Assembly: GCA_003731685.1 (NCBI GenBank)
Contig: RCNO01000001.1
Span: 1,262 to 53,341 of the forward strand
DNA length: 52,080 nucleotides
Direction: 5' to 3'
Origin: Bacteroidetes/Chlorobi group bacterium MS-B_bin-24
GTDB taxonomy: Bacteria > Bacteroidota > Ignavibacteria > Kapaibacteriales > UBA2268
This document shows positions 9,044 to 19,100 of the stretch, one piece after another (position 1 is the first letter of the stretch; the number at the start of each line of letters is the position of its first letter). The notes under the pieces were generated by a model. That model worked only from the letters and a program-made list of their open reading frames with translations, had not been told where the DNA came from and searched no databases. The translations under genes were made by a program, and so were the position numbers.

Positions 9044-10048
9044 TTATTTGAATTTATAACTTTTAACCATTTCCCAATGCATTTTTTTGGTTAGATATTC
9101 CTTAAAATTATTTTTTTCGCCTCCAACTGAAAGAGCAATATCTAAACTAATACTCAAAGATTGAACTATACCGGCAGAACTTAGAATTTGTTGAAAATTC
9201 CCTTTCCCAGTCTCAATTGAATAAGGAAGTGAAAGAGTCTTAACACCATAGAATTTAGTTTTTTTCCACTTACTAATTGGCTTCGAGAAGACGCCCTCGA
9301 TAGAATACCTATTGTTCGAGAAACCAGTGCATTTAACAGCAACTGTATCGTAAACAATTAAACCATCCAGATATAAATCAATTGGGGAAAACCAAATTGA
9401 ATCTCTAAACACTGGCGTTGACGGATAAATAATTTTAACCACGTCGCCGATGTGTTTCAATCGGGAATCGCTCAGTCCATCAGTCCAATTATAAAGCCAA
9501 ATCGTGTCTGTAACAGCAGGTTTTAATGTATCAACAAATTTCCTTTTTTCCAAAAGTCTATCACCTTCGATTTTAGCAACCTCGCCGTAGGGTGAATAAA
9601 CAATTGTAAACTCTACTCCCATTGGCACACTGTAAGTCTGAAAATCCTCGAATTTAAAAACACCAGGGCTTGCAGTTTCAATGTTAGAAAATTCATAGAT
9701 ATTTTGTCCTTCTTCGAATTTATAATAAATTGAATCAATTGCGACTTCTATAAAAGAAAAGCCATTTTTGGGGGCATCGGGTTGCACAAAAGTCATATAA
9801 TATGTCATTGTCCGCTTAAACTTCTTAATCGAACTATCGGGATAAACACGCACCACAAAGGCTGTGTCATAAAGATTATAATTATAGTAAATCTGAGTTC
9901 TGAAAACAGGTTTAAGCGTATATGCCGGCGGGAGATTGCCTTCCTTTGCCCCCGTTACAGTTTTTTCTTGTCCCAAAAGCCCAAAAACATTTAAAATTCC
10001 TGCAATGCAAGATATAGCGACCAACTTGCCAAGGTCATTCCATCCCAT
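9044..10048 (-). CDS. Secreted protein of unknown function (334 aa)
   Basis: I do not recognise this gene with certainty. The N-terminus MGWNDLGKLVAISCIAGIL is a plausible signal peptide ending near residue 26. The remainder is beta-rich, with many aromatic residues and no obvious catalytic motif. The segment VEFTIVYSPYGEVAKIEGD recalls periplasmic DUF6263-like proteins, but this is a weak impression. Its ATG start makes the first 58 bases overlap the 3' end of the Nudix-fold gene in another frame. No good later start keeps the signal peptide, so I keep this start. It is the last gene of the probable sucD-ndk-Nudix unit; an export or envelope role is all that can be inferred. Confidence 0.72.
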   Translation of the reverse strand: MGWNDLGKLVAISCIAGILNVFGLLGQEKTVTGAKEGNLPPAYTLKPVFRTQIYYNYNLYDTAFVVRVYPDSSIKKFKRTMTYYMTFVQPDAPKNGFSFIEVAIDSIYYKFEEGQNIYEFSNIETASPGVFKFEDFQTYSVPMGVEFTIVYSPYGEVAKIEGDRLLEKRKFVDTLKPAVTDTIWLYNWTDGLSDSRLKHIGDVVKIIYPSTPVFRDSIWFSPIDLYLDGLIVYDTVAVKCTGFSNNRYSIEGVFSKPISKWKKTKFYGVKTLSLPYSIETGKGNFQQILSSAGIVQSLSISLDIALSVGGEKNNFKEYLTKKMHWEMVKSYKFK

Positions 10049-10524
10049 ATTTCACCTTTTTTTATTTTCGATTCAATTTCACTTTTAGAAAGAAGAATAG
10101 GGCTAATTTCCTCGCTTTCATCGAGGTCTTGTTTGGAAAGTTCTAAATTTTTCGCCAAAAAAACATAGCAAATTTCATCGGTCAAACCATTACAAGGGTT
10201 AAACTGCCCAATTTCGATAAGTTCCCCAGCAACATAACCAGTTTCTTGTTTAAGTTCAAGATGTGCATTCTCGCGTAGCGAATAATCGGGTTTTAAACCG
10301 CCTCCGGGAAATTCCAAACTCATTTTACGATTCAAGTATCTATATTGATTTGTCATCACGAACTTTTCATCCAAAATCGGAATGACCATTGCTGAACCAG
10401 GGGTGTGCACATAATAATACTTCCCCTGCTTCAAATTTGGTAGGATGTACTCATCGACACGATAGTCCCAATATGGATTACTTTCGACTATTTTTTCAGA
10501 TACTTTCTGATACTTTCGGTACAC
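9991..10524 (-). CDS. Nudix-fold hydrolase (ADP-ribose pyrophosphatase-like), degenerate box
   Basis: The 177-residue product has the layout of ADP-sugar/ADP-ribose pyrophosphatases: VITDEKFVMTNQYRY-like strand pairing, LEFPGGGL, then a Nudix helix ending LELKQETGY. Compared with the consensus GX5EX7REUXEEXGU, the first Glu is Tyr, the Arg is Leu and one Glu of the EE pair is Gln, while the Glu of RE, the second Glu of EE and the Gly remain. Catalysis may be changed or weak. The start is a GTG (MYRKYQKVSEK); no ATG lies nearby. It follows ndk by 55 bases and overlaps the next gene by 58 bases. The fold is well supported; the substrate is not known. Confidence 0.82.
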   Translation of the reverse strand: MYRKYQKVSEKIVESNPYWDYRVDEYILPNLKQGKYYYVHTPGSAMVIPILDEKFVMTNQYRYLNRKMSLEFPGGGLKPDYSLRENAHLELKQETGYVAGELIEIGQFNPCNGLTDEICYVFLAKNLELSKQDLDESEEISPILLSKSEIESKIKKGEIWDGMTLASWSLYLALQEF

Positions 10525-10579
10525 AATTTTTTAAACTGCAAGTTAAATTTAATAAAAACACATAAAAAATGAAAAAGTT

Positions 10580-11005
10580 TCAACGATTCCAAACCAATTC
10601 GCTAAGTGCAAAGAAGAAAGCGACTTCCCGCTCTCCGTTTTCTGGAGAGTCTGAACCATGAATTGCATTTCTTTCGATATTTGTTCCGTATAGTTTTCTG
10701 ATGGTTCCTTCTTCGGCTTTTGCAGGGTCGGTGATTCCTATTAATTTCCGGAAATCTTCTATTGCATTCTCTTTTTCCAGTGCAATTGGTACCACAGGTC
10801 CACTGGTCATATATTTAACAAGAGACTCAAAAAATGGCTTATCTTTGTGAACTTCATAAAATGCTTTTGCTTGAGCCTCGGTTAATCTGGTATACTTCAT
10901 ACCCAAAATTTTAAACCCCGCATTTTGTATCCGTTGAATAATATCGCCGATAACCTGCTTTTCGACTGAATCTGGCTTAATAATTGCAAGTGTTCTTTGT
11001 TTCAT
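10580..11005 (-). CDS. ndk: Nucleoside diphosphate kinase
   Basis: Ndk moves the gamma phosphate from ATP onto other (d)NDPs through a phospho-histidine. The product has 141 residues, the normal length, and starts MKQRTLAIIKPDSVEK. The active-site segment NAIHGSDSPE contains the phosphorylated His (H116). GITDPAKAEEGTIRKLYG matches the substrate-binding stretch. It lies 18 bases downstream of sucD; the succinyl-CoA ligase/Ndk pairing makes sense because Ndk equilibrates the GTP or ATP made by that enzyme. Confidence 0.98.
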   Translation of the reverse strand: MKQRTLAIIKPDSVEKQVIGDIIQRIQNAGFKILGMKYTRLTEAQAKAFYEVHKDKPFFESLVKYMTSGPVVPIALEKENAIEDFRKLIGITDPAKAEEGTIRKLYGTNIERNAIHGSDSPENGEREVAFFFALSELVWNR

Positions 11006-11023
11006 ATCACCAAATTAATTTTA

Positions 11024-11950
11024 TTAAACAGCCTTCTTTTGTTTTTTAACAAATTTATTATAAACTTTAAGTATAGTTGAACCAATTTCTGCAGGAGATT
11101 CAACCACAGTTACCCCGGCTTGTTCGAGAGCCTGAATTTTTTCCTTTGCGGTGCCTTTGCCTCCTGATATAATTGCTCCCGCATGTCCCATTCGACGCCC
11201 CGGAGGGGCAGTTCTTCCTGCAATAAACGCAACTACAGGCTTATGGACATACCTTTCGATGTACTCTGCTGCTTCTTCCTCGGCTGTACCTCCAATTTCA
11301 CCAATCATCATAATTATTTCGGTCTTCGGGTCTTTATTGAACAATTCTATGACATCGACAAAAGTTGTTCCAATTATTGGGTCACCACCAATACCAATGC
11401 AGGTGCTTTGGCCCAAACCAACGTCGGTAATTTGCTTGACTGCTTCATAGGTAAGAGTTCCACTACGCGAAACCACCCCGACTGTACCGGGCTTGTGAAT
11501 GAAACCGGGAATAATACCCAATTTGCATTCGCCCGGAGTGATAATTCCGGGACAATTCGGTCCAATCATTCTTGATTTGGAACTTTTAAGAGCGGAGTAT
11601 ACTTTGACCATATCTTTCGTGGGTATTCCTTCGGTTATTGTTACAATCAATTTTATCTCCGATTCGATTGCTTCGAGAATTGCATCGGCTGCGAATGCAG
11701 GCGGAACAAAAATTACCGTTGCATCAGGTTTTACGGTCTCAACAGCCTCCCGAACAGTGTTGAAAATGGGAACTTCTTTGGGAAATGGATACTGCTCGTT
11801 GCCTTTGTAGGTAGTTCCACCTTTCCCGGGAGTTACCCCGCCAACAATTCTTGTTCCATACTCGAGCATCTGGGCAGTGTGGTAAGTCCCTTCCGACCCA
11901 GTTATCCCTTGAACTATCGCTTTTGTCTTTTTGTTAACTAGAATGCTCAT
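11024..11950 (-). CDS. sucD: Succinyl-CoA ligase (ADP/GDP-forming) subunit alpha
   Basis: SucD carries the CoA-binding Rossmann domain and the phospho-histidine of the enzyme converting succinyl-CoA to succinate with NTP formation in the TCA cycle. The 308-residue product starts [21 protein letters not shown] and has [34 protein letters not shown] contains the active His. A C-terminal KKQKKAV tail makes it somewhat longer than the E. coli subunit. The beta subunit gene (sucC) is not adjacent: upstream is the glycosyltransferase gene, 98 bases away. It is probably the first gene of sucD-ndk-Nudix-secreted protein. Confidence 0.96.
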   Translation of the reverse strand: MSILVNKKTKAIVQGITGSEGTYHTAQMLEYGTRIVGGVTPGKGGTTYKGNEQYPFPKEVPIFNTVREAVETVKPDATVIFVPPAFAADAILEAIESEIKLIVTITEGIPTKDMVKVYSALKSSKSRMIGPNCPGIITPGECKLGIIPGFIHKPGTVGVVSRSGTLTYEAVKQITDVGLGQSTCIGIGGDPIIGTTFVDVIELFNKDPKTEIIMMIGEIGGTAEEEAAEYIERYVHKPVVAFIAGRTAPPGRRMGHAGAIISGGKGTAKEKIQALEQAGVTVVESPAEIGSTILKVYNKFVKKQKKAV

Positions 11951-12048
11951 AATTTTTCTCCAGAAAGTTAATAAGGTAATTACAAAAATTGCAATTTAAT
12001 ACATTTTATTTTAAGACAAGTGGTTTGAGTACCACTCTTACTCACAAC

Positions 12049-13554
12049 CTAATTGCTGTAATCTTTTTGTTTTGGAAGCCAAACGACTTCTTTTCGAAAC
12101 ACATTTTTCGTGTTAAAAACTCGATGATAAAAAAACTTATCGGTCTTGTAATAATATTTATCAAGATGTTTAAGTGTCAAATCATCATCAAGTAGAATGG
12201 CACTGAACTTATGGGTTTTCAAGGAATATATAAATTCCCTCTCGAAACTCTCCTTTTCTTTGAGATTGGCAATCAACAAATCATTTACAAGGACATAATG
12301 GGGAAAATCTCTTTTCCCAATATATCGCTGAACAAAATTATATCCCATCAGATATACATCCCCTTGAGTTTCTCTAAAATTGTTTAACAAATACTCAATT
12401 TCTCCCTTATCCTTTTGTGTCGGAATAGGAGTTAGAAAATCATAAATCAGTAGGCAGAATTGAACCAAAACCAATGTTAACAAAATAGTTTGAATATTTT
12501 TTGAGTTAAACATTTGTTGAAAGCGAAAAACAATTATTGGCAAAACAATAGAAATTGAAATGACGAAAGGAATGAGAACATTCAAGTACCCTCCGTAATG
12601 TAATCGAAGGAAGTAGGAGTTAAACAAAGTCCCAATCAAGAAGAGCAAAAAATAAATTTCCTTGCTTTTGAATAATTCATCTTTCTGAACAAAGAAGTAG
12701 CCCAAAATTAACGCAAGCGAAATTGAATAAAAAGGCAAAAGGTCGATGCTCCAAAAAGTTACAACTCTCGACCAAATCCAATAATGGGAAGCGGGCAAAG
12801 TAAAATTCCAGAAAATATACCAACCATTGCTCCTGATGGTTTCAATTATTGTCGAAACAAGAATTAAAGAAAAATATAGCAAGAAATGTTTTGAAAATAA
12901 CCCTTTGTCGCGAATTAATAAGCCCAGCAATAAAAACAAATGAACCGAAATAAAACTTTGCTTTGTATAAAAGGCACAAAACGCAAAGAAAGCCGATAGC
13001 AGATTCCGTTTGGGGTTTTCATCGAGCAGAAAGAAAAAAGACAGCAACATAAAAAGATTTGCAATGGTATCGACACGAGCCAAATCGAACCAAAATCCTG
13101 TTGTAGAATAAGAAAAAGCAAGCAAACCGACCGCAACAAAACTCCAAAACTTATTTTTAGTCGTTTTGAAAACCACTAAATAGGTCGTTGAAAGAAGTAG
13201 AACAAATCCAAGAATGGAAACTAAACGAATCGAGAAAAAATTAACACCGAATATTTTAATAAAAGGAATGCCAATGTAGTAGAACAAGGGTGTGTAAATG
13301 TAAGGAATAAATTCTAAACTTGGCGGACAATAAATACATTTGCCATCCAAAAGGCGAAGAATATGCTCAATCTCGCCACCTTCCATCCATTCTAATTGAT
13401 AAGGAAAGAAGAGCCGTGAAATGAAAACAAAAAAAACAGAAAAAATTGCATAGGCAATTAAAAGGTAAATGAAGAATGTGAGTAACTTATTGATATTTAA
13501 AAAGTTCCCTTCCGAAAATTTTTTGGCATTCAATTTGCTTTTTATTTTTTTCAC
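12049..13554 (-). CDS. GT-C type membrane glycosyltransferase (GT39/ArnT-like)
   Basis: This is a polytopic inner-membrane protein with about 11-13 hydrophobic segments. The first extracytoplasmic loop after TM1 reads PYQLEWMEGGEIEHI. It holds the acidic residues where GT39/ArnT/PMT-type polyprenyl-phosphate-sugar transferases place their catalytic Asp/Glu. A soluble C-terminal portion of about 100 residues follows the last membrane span. The ORF track start at 13647 would run 58 bases into the divergent T9SS gene, and the codons there are not convincing. I prefer the GTG at 13554 (MKKIKSKLNAKK...), giving 501 residues, but this is a judgement. Acceptor (lipid A, glycan or protein) cannot be told. 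Confidence 0.8.
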   Translation of the reverse strand: MKKIKSKLNAKKFSEGNFLNINKLLTFFIYLLIAYAIFSVFFVFISRLFFPYQLEWMEGGEIEHILRLLDGKCIYCPPSLEFIPYIYTPLFYYIGIPFIKIFGVNFFSIRLVSILGFVLLLSTTYLVVFKTTKNKFWSFVAVGLLAFSYSTTGFWFDLARVDTIANLFMLLSFFFLLDENPKRNLLSAFFAFCAFYTKQSFISVHLFLLLGLLIRDKGLFSKHFLLYFSLILVSTIIETIRSNGWYIFWNFTLPASHYWIWSRVVTFWSIDLLPFYSISLALILGYFFVQKDELFKSKEIYFLLFLIGTLFNSYFLRLHYGGYLNVLIPFVISISIVLPIIVFRFQQMFNSKNIQTILLTLVLVQFCLLIYDFLTPIPTQKDKGEIEYLLNNFRETQGDVYLMGYNFVQRYIGKRDFPHYVLVNDLLIANLKEKESFEREFIYSLKTHKFSAILLDDDLTLKHLDKYYYKTDKFFYHRVFNTKNVFRKEVVWLPKQKDYSN

Positions 13555-13562
13555 AAAGTATG

Positions 13563-13570
13563 TAATTTTG
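13563..13570 (+). promoter_or_regulatory. Candidate -7 element for the T9SS protein gene at 13590
   Basis: TAATTTTG lies 19 bases before the ATG and is identical to the -7 box of the tRNA promoter. The nearest upstream TTTG (13534-13537) is 25 bases away, more than usual. It supports 13590 as the start and argues against the longest form of the divergent glycosyltransferase. Confidence 0.4.
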
Positions 13571-13589
13571 AATTTTAAAATAAAAGAAA

Positions 13590-15326
13590 ATGAAAAAAGC
13601 GAAATTAAAGAAATTATATTTCCTAATGGTTTTGGTTCTAATTTCATCTTTTAATTTGTTTTCAAAAGATTGTCAGCCCACCCCCCCAAATCCCGAATTA
13701 GTTATAAATGGTAATTTTGAACTTGGACTCTACGGTTTTAGAACCACTTACGACACGATGTATATTAAGTTCCCCAAAAACATAAAGATAACCACAAATC
13801 CATACAACGAATACTATACTTTCGATAGTTGTGCCGACCCTGTGACCCCAAACGGGAAGTTCCTAATCGTAAACGGAAACGACATCTTCGATGGTCTCCA
13901 AATTGTTTGGGAACAAGAATTTGATATTGAGCCTCACACTTATTATGAATTCAAGTTTATGTATGCCAACATTGATGCAAAAGTTGATACAAATAAAAAT
14001 CTCCCCATAATTCAAGTTTCCTTCAATGACCAATTTTTCGATACAGTTTATGTTCCCAAAACAACTTGCCTTTGGCAAACTCGCTCCTTCGTTTGGTATT
14101 CTGGCGAAAACCGCCACGTTGTTATAAATTTCAAGGATTTGCAATTAAAATATTTCGGCAACGATTTTGCACTCGACGAAATCTCGTTTAAATCTTTGTG
14201 CAGTGTTCAAGCCTGTGCTGGGCAAAATCAGGAAATCTGTTTTGGCGATACAGTTGTTCTTGGTGAATTAGCCAACAAAAGTGCAATTCAAGGATTCAAA
14301 CCATACAGCTACCGATGGTATCCCGAAGAAGGTCTTAATTCTCCTTTTGTTCCCAATCCTCTTGCCTTCCCAACCAAAACAACAACATACTATTTGGAAG
14401 TTACCGACAGTTTAGGATGCGCTGCTTTTGATTCAGTTACTGTAATCGTTCATTCTAAACCACTTGCAACAATCACCACCGATAAACCAATGCCAATTTG
14501 CCCTTGCGACAGTGTTAAACTTTCTGCAACCGAAGGTTTAAAATATTTTTGGTCAACTGGTGATACAACTTCTTCAATTGTTGTAAAATCCCCCGGAATA
14601 TATTCCTTAATCGTAAAAACCTATTTCGGTTGTATGGATACATCCAGCATCCGTGTTGATTTCTATAATATTTCCACAACTTTAAAAATCGATACAATCG
14701 ATGCAAAAATTGGCGAGACTATTACCCTCCCGCTGAAAATGATTGACCAGCAAAATCATTTCGTTTGCAACTATGATAGTTTCAAAGTCCATATCACTTA
14801 TAACCCATCTATGCTCTTCCCATTGAATCATAAACCGATACAAAGAACCAATGGTACCGAAGAGATTTTTATCTCTGGCAGAACTTTAACAACGTTACTG
14901 GACAGCCTGAGATTTTTTGTTACTCTTGGCAATTCCGATTACTCCGATATTAATCTTAACTCTTTTCAATGGAATTGCAACGAGGTAAAAGTCCAAACTT
15001 TAAATGGAAGGGTTAATGTTACCAATATCTGCCGAGAAGGGGGAAACCGCTTGGTAGATTTTGAAACCCAGCTGTTTCTTTCGGAATTGCCAAATCCGAT
15101 AAGTTCAGAAGTTCCTATCCTGTTCAGCACAATCGAAAAAGGGTTTACTGTTCTCAAAATCATTAATTCACTGGGAGAGGTGGTGGACATTCCATTTTCT
15201 AAAATTTCAGAACCGGGAAAATATTATGTTGAACTGAATGTAAAAAATTATCCAAACGGAACTTATTTCATCATTCTGCAAACGCCAACACAAACAATTT
15301 TATGGCAATTTTTAGTCTTTCATTAA
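13590..15326 (+). CDS. T9SS-secreted protein with PKD/Ig-like repeats
   Basis: The product has 578 residues. The signal peptide is at about 1-26 (MKKAKLKKLYFLMVLVLISSF). A jelly-roll-like domain beginning ELVINGNFELGLYGF follows (about 32-205). Two short PKD-like repeats come next (about 207-355; GDTVVLG..YRWYPEEG and PCDSVKLSATEGLKYFWSTGD). A cohesin-like or beta-sandwich region (about 360-480) precedes a T9SS type A sorting tail starting LPNPISSEVPILF. The protein should be exported by Sec and then T9SS. A later ATG (13626) would shorten the signal peptide; the -7 box at 13563 fits the first ATG. The gene stands alone, diverging from the glycosyltransferase, and its stop overlaps that of convergent rluB. 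Ligand unknown. Confidence 0.86.
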   Translation: MKKAKLKKLYFLMVLVLISSFNLFSKDCQPTPPNPELVINGNFELGLYGFRTTYDTMYIKFPKNIKITTNPYNEYYTFDSCADPVTPNGKFLIVNGNDIFDGLQIVWEQEFDIEPHTYYEFKFMYANIDAKVDTNKNLPIIQVSFNDQFFDTVYVPKTTCLWQTRSFVWYSGENRHVVINFKDLQLKYFGNDFALDEISFKSLCSVQACAGQNQEICFGDTVVLGELANKSAIQGFKPYSYRWYPEEGLNSPFVPNPLAFPTKTTTYYLEVTDSLGCAAFDSVTVIVHSKPLATITTDKPMPICPCDSVKLSATEGLKYFWSTGDTTSSIVVKSPGIYSLIVKTYFGCMDTSSIRVDFYNISTTLKIDTIDAKIGETITLPLKMIDQQNHFVCNYDSFKVHITYNPSMLFPLNHKPIQRTNGTEEIFISGRTLTTLLDSLRFFVTLGNSDYSDINLNSFQWNCNEVKVQTLNGRVNVTNICREGGNRLVDFETQLFLSELPNPISSEVPILFSTIEKGFTVLKIINSLGEVVDIPFSKISEPGKYYVELNVKNYPNGTYFIILQTPTQTILWQFLVFH

Positions 15327-16099
15327 AGCAAGCCTACAAGTCTTTTTAAATCGTGAATTTCTTTCTTGGTCAATCTACGCCATTCCCCTCTTTTCATTCC
15401 ACGTGTTGTTAAATTACCAAATACTTTTCTATTTAGCTTTTTAACTTCATAACCAAAGTGTTCGAAAATGTTTTTAATCTCGTGATTTTTGCCTTCGGTA
15501 AGTGCAACTTGCACTTTCTTTGGGTCTTTAAAATCTATCAACAGCTCACATTTTCCATATTTAATCCCATCAATCTCAACGCCCTGTGAAATTTCTTTTG
15601 CGTGTTCGGGTTTCAAAGGTTTGTCCAATCCAACATTGTAAACCCTGATAATCTGATACTTTGGATGCATAAGGCGATTAGCCAACTCGCCATCGTTAGT
15701 TAACAATATCACACCAGTCGTGTTTCTATCTAACCTGCCAACAGGGTATACTTTATTTCGAACATTAACTAAATCGACTATGGTTTTACGACCTTTTTCG
15801 TCTTTGACAGTACAAATCACATCCTTTGGCTTGTTGACCAAAATATAATCGTACCGCTGCAAAAGCTTTATTGGCTTACCATTTACTGTTACTAAATCAT
15901 CTAATGAAACGACAGTGCCTAATTTAGTAACAACTTTACCATTAACTTTGACAACACCAGAAGCAATAAGTTCATCGGCTTTTCTTCGCGAAGCCAGCCC
16001 CGATTGGGCAATCAACCGATTCAATCGTATTCGACTCTTCGAGTAGACCTCTAACGGAAATTCCTTTCCCTGCATTTCCTCTTTCGATTCTTTTTTCAT
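15323..16099 (-). CDS. rluB: 23S rRNA pseudouridine synthase, RluB/RsuA family
   Basis: An S4 RNA-binding domain (RLNRLIAQSGLASRRKADEL) precedes the RsuA/RluB catalytic domain with VGRLDRNTTGVILLTNDG, where the Asp is the catalytic nucleophile. Further on are GKNHEIKNIF and a basic C-terminus. The family converts a specific rRNA uridine to pseudouridine; RluB (large subunit) is the likelier assignment than RsuA, but the target base is inferred. The ORF track starts at a TTG overlapping the secA stop (16153); I prefer the ATG at 16099 because the extra 18 residues look unlike the family. It is co-directional with and just after secA. It is convergent with the T9SS gene, with overlapping stop codons. 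Confidence 0.9.
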   Translation of the reverse strand: MKKESKEEMQGKEFPLEVYSKSRIRLNRLIAQSGLASRRKADELIASGVVKVNGKVVTKLGTVVSLDDLVTVNGKPIKLLQRYDYILVNKPKDVICTVKDEKGRKTIVDLVNVRNKVYPVGRLDRNTTGVILLTNDGELANRLMHPKYQIIRVYNVGLDKPLKPEHAKEISQGVEIDGIKYGKCELLIDFKDPKKVQVALTEGKNHEIKNIFEHFGYEVKKLNRKVFGNLTTRGMKRGEWRRLTKKEIHDLKRLVGLL

Positions 16100-16149
16100 T
16101 TTTACCCAACTAATTTCTATGTTTGAAATACTATTCCTATCGGGAATAA

Positions 16150-19100
16150 TCAATTCGATACATTAATTTTTCTTCCGTGACAATGTTTATACTTCTTACC
16201 ACTTCCACAGGGGCATGGGTCATTACGACCAATTTCTTTTTCAGTTTTACGATATGTTTGCACTGGTTGAAAATCCTGAGGAGTTTCGGTTGGTTGTTTT
16301 GCAAAAGGTGCAACAATGAGCTGGGGCAGTTCAGAAGAATGCGAAAATTGCAAATTAGCTGTTTCGGGGGCTGTTTTGCGTAGTGTTGGCAAAGCGCGTC
16401 GTTGCCTGCCAGCCACCTTGACTTCTCGCTCGACAATGGGTGGGAAATATCTAAACACAAAGCGAACTATATCTCTATTTATAGACCTTACTAAATCAAC
16501 AAACAACTTATAAGCTTCTGCTTTATATTCCAAAAGTGGGTCTTTTTGGCCATAGCTTCGCAGGTGAATCCCCTCGCGAAGGTCGTCCATTTCGCGCAAA
16601 TGTTCTCGCCATTTCTCGTCTATTATCTGCAAAGTTGCAATACGTTCAAGCTGAGCCATAAATTCCGTTCCAAGCATTTGCTCTTTTCTGTCGTAAAATT
16701 CTTTTGCAGCATCAAGTATCCTTTGAATTACTTCCTCTTTCTTGAGGTTTTCAGATTCCTCCTTTGTTAACTTTAATTCACAAAGGAGATTCGAGCGAAC
16801 CAAGTTCTTTAACTCCTCAACTTTTAAATCCGGATGAAGCTCATCATACCATTCATAGGCAAGATCTTCAATATATTCGAAAATTTCGGGTCGCAATCGC
16901 TCGCCAGTAAGCGCATTTCGCCGGCGAGTGTAAATCACTTCGCGTTGTTGGTTCATTACATTATCATACTCAAGCAGTCGCTTTCGAATTCCAAAGTTAT
17001 TTTCTTCGACTTTCCGTTGGGCTCGTTCCACATTTTTTGTAATCATCGAATGCTGTATTGGCTCACCTTCGGGAATTTTAAGTTTCTGCATAATATTCGC
17101 AATTCTCTGACCACCAAATAAACGCATTAAGTCATCTTCCAAAGAAATAAAGAATTGCGAGGTTCCAGGGTCCCCTTGCCTTCCCGCACGACCACGCAAC
17201 TGCCTATCGATACGTCTTGCTTCGTGGCGTTCGGAACCAATGATTGCAAGGCCCCCATTCTTTCGAACTTCGTGGTCGATTTTGATATCAGTTCCACGAC
17301 CAGCCATATTTGTTGCAATAGTTACAGTGCCTTTGCGACCTGCTTGGGCAATTATCTCGGCTTCTCGTTGGTGGTGCTTTGCATTTAAAACATTGTGGGG
17401 AATTCCCTTGCGTCGAAGCATCTTGCTAAGCAATTCAGAAACTTCCACGCTAGTGGTACCAACAAGTACAGCTCGCCCCCTTTTCAATTCATCTTCTATT
17501 GCTTGTATGATTGCATTGTATTTTTCTCGTTTTGTCCTGAAAATTAAATCGTCCTTGTCGATACGGATAACAGGCTTATTTGTTGGAATAACAACAACTT
17601 CGAGTCCATAGATTTTTTCAAATTCCAAAGCTTCGGTCTCGGCGGTTCCAGTCATTCCCGCGAGTTTTTTATACATTCGGAAATAATTTTGAATAGTTAT
17701 TGTTGCTAATGTTTGGGTATCCCTTTCAACACGAACGTGCTCCTTTGCTTCGATTGCTTGATGCAGTCCTTCGGAATACCGTCTGCCCTCAAGAATTCTG
17801 CCTGTGAACTCGTCGACTATAAGAACTTTGCCATCTTGAACAACATATTCAACATCTTTTTCGTAAAGCGAGAAAGCAACCAAAAGTTGGTTAATCGCAT
17901 GGATTTTCTCGCTTCTTTCGGAATAAACAACATATAATTCATCTTTTTTCTTTTGCTTTTCTTCGGGGGACAAGTTGGGGTCGCCTTCAATCAAACTCAA
18001 TTCCGTAGCCACATCGGGAATAACAAACATATTCGGGTTTTCCTCAGTATTGCAAAGCAATTGTCTGCCTTTTTCGGTAATATCAACGTTGTGGTTTTTC
18101 TCGTCAATTGTATAGTAAAGTTCATCATCTATTTCGTGCATTCTTCGACCTTGGTCCCGAAGGTAGAGCAGTTCAGTGTCCTTCATCAATTTCAAATTTT
18201 CTGGTTCTTGCAAAAATTTAGTCAAACGTTTATGTTTTGGTAATCCCCTGTAAGCACGAAGCAACAAAACTCCGGCAGCTTCTCGGTCTTCTTTTTTCCC
18301 AGTTTCAAGTAGTTTTTGAGCTTCATTAACAATCTGGTTAACAAGTTTTGTTTGAGCTTCCACAAGGCGACGAACTCGAGGCTCCATTTCCTGATAAATC
18401 TCGTCGGTTGTATGCTCCACAGGTCCAGAAATAATCAAGGGTGTTCTTGCTTCATCAATTAGAACTGAATCAACCTCGTCTACAATTGCATACCAATGGC
18501 CACGTTGAACAATATCTTTCGCATCAATGACCATATTGTCGCGAAGGTAGTCGAAACCAAATTCGTTGTTTGTTCCATAAGTAATATCGCAAGCATATTC
18601 CTTTTGCCTTTGCTCAGTATTCATATAGGATTGAATAATCCCAACCGTTACCCCAAGGAAATCGTAAACCGGCTTCATCCACTCGGCATCACGACGCGCA
18701 AGATAATCATTTACAGTGACCAAATGACAACCTTTGCCCGCAAGCGAGTTCAAATACAAAGGCATTACAGCAACAAGCGTTTTACCTTCGCCAGTAGCCA
18801 TCTCGGCTATTTTACCTTCGTGCAAAACAATTGCCCCCATCAACTGAACATCAAACGGAACCATATCCCAAACATAGTGCTGGCCTGTATAGGTATTGGC
18901 ATATCCCCTATCTTTTAATCTTTTGCAAGCTTGCTTAACAACAGCATAAGCCTCTGGCAAAATCTCATTCAAAGTCTCTTCGACAGTTTCAAAAATTTGC
19001 TGGTCTAACTTTTTTATCTCGGCTCGGATATCCGAAACCTCGTCGGGAGTTAAAAGCTCATTCTTCAATCTTTCGGAAAGTTGTTCCTTCCTTTTTTCTA

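Noticed and set aside
12019-12036. Hairpin AGTGGT/ACCACT as terminator of the glycosyltransferase or a regulatory site of sucD
   Set aside because: It has only six pairs and no clear T run on either strand, so it is too weak to list.
16100-16153. Extended rluB start at TTG 16153
   Set aside because: The extra 18 residues do not resemble the family, and a normal ATG exists at 16099.
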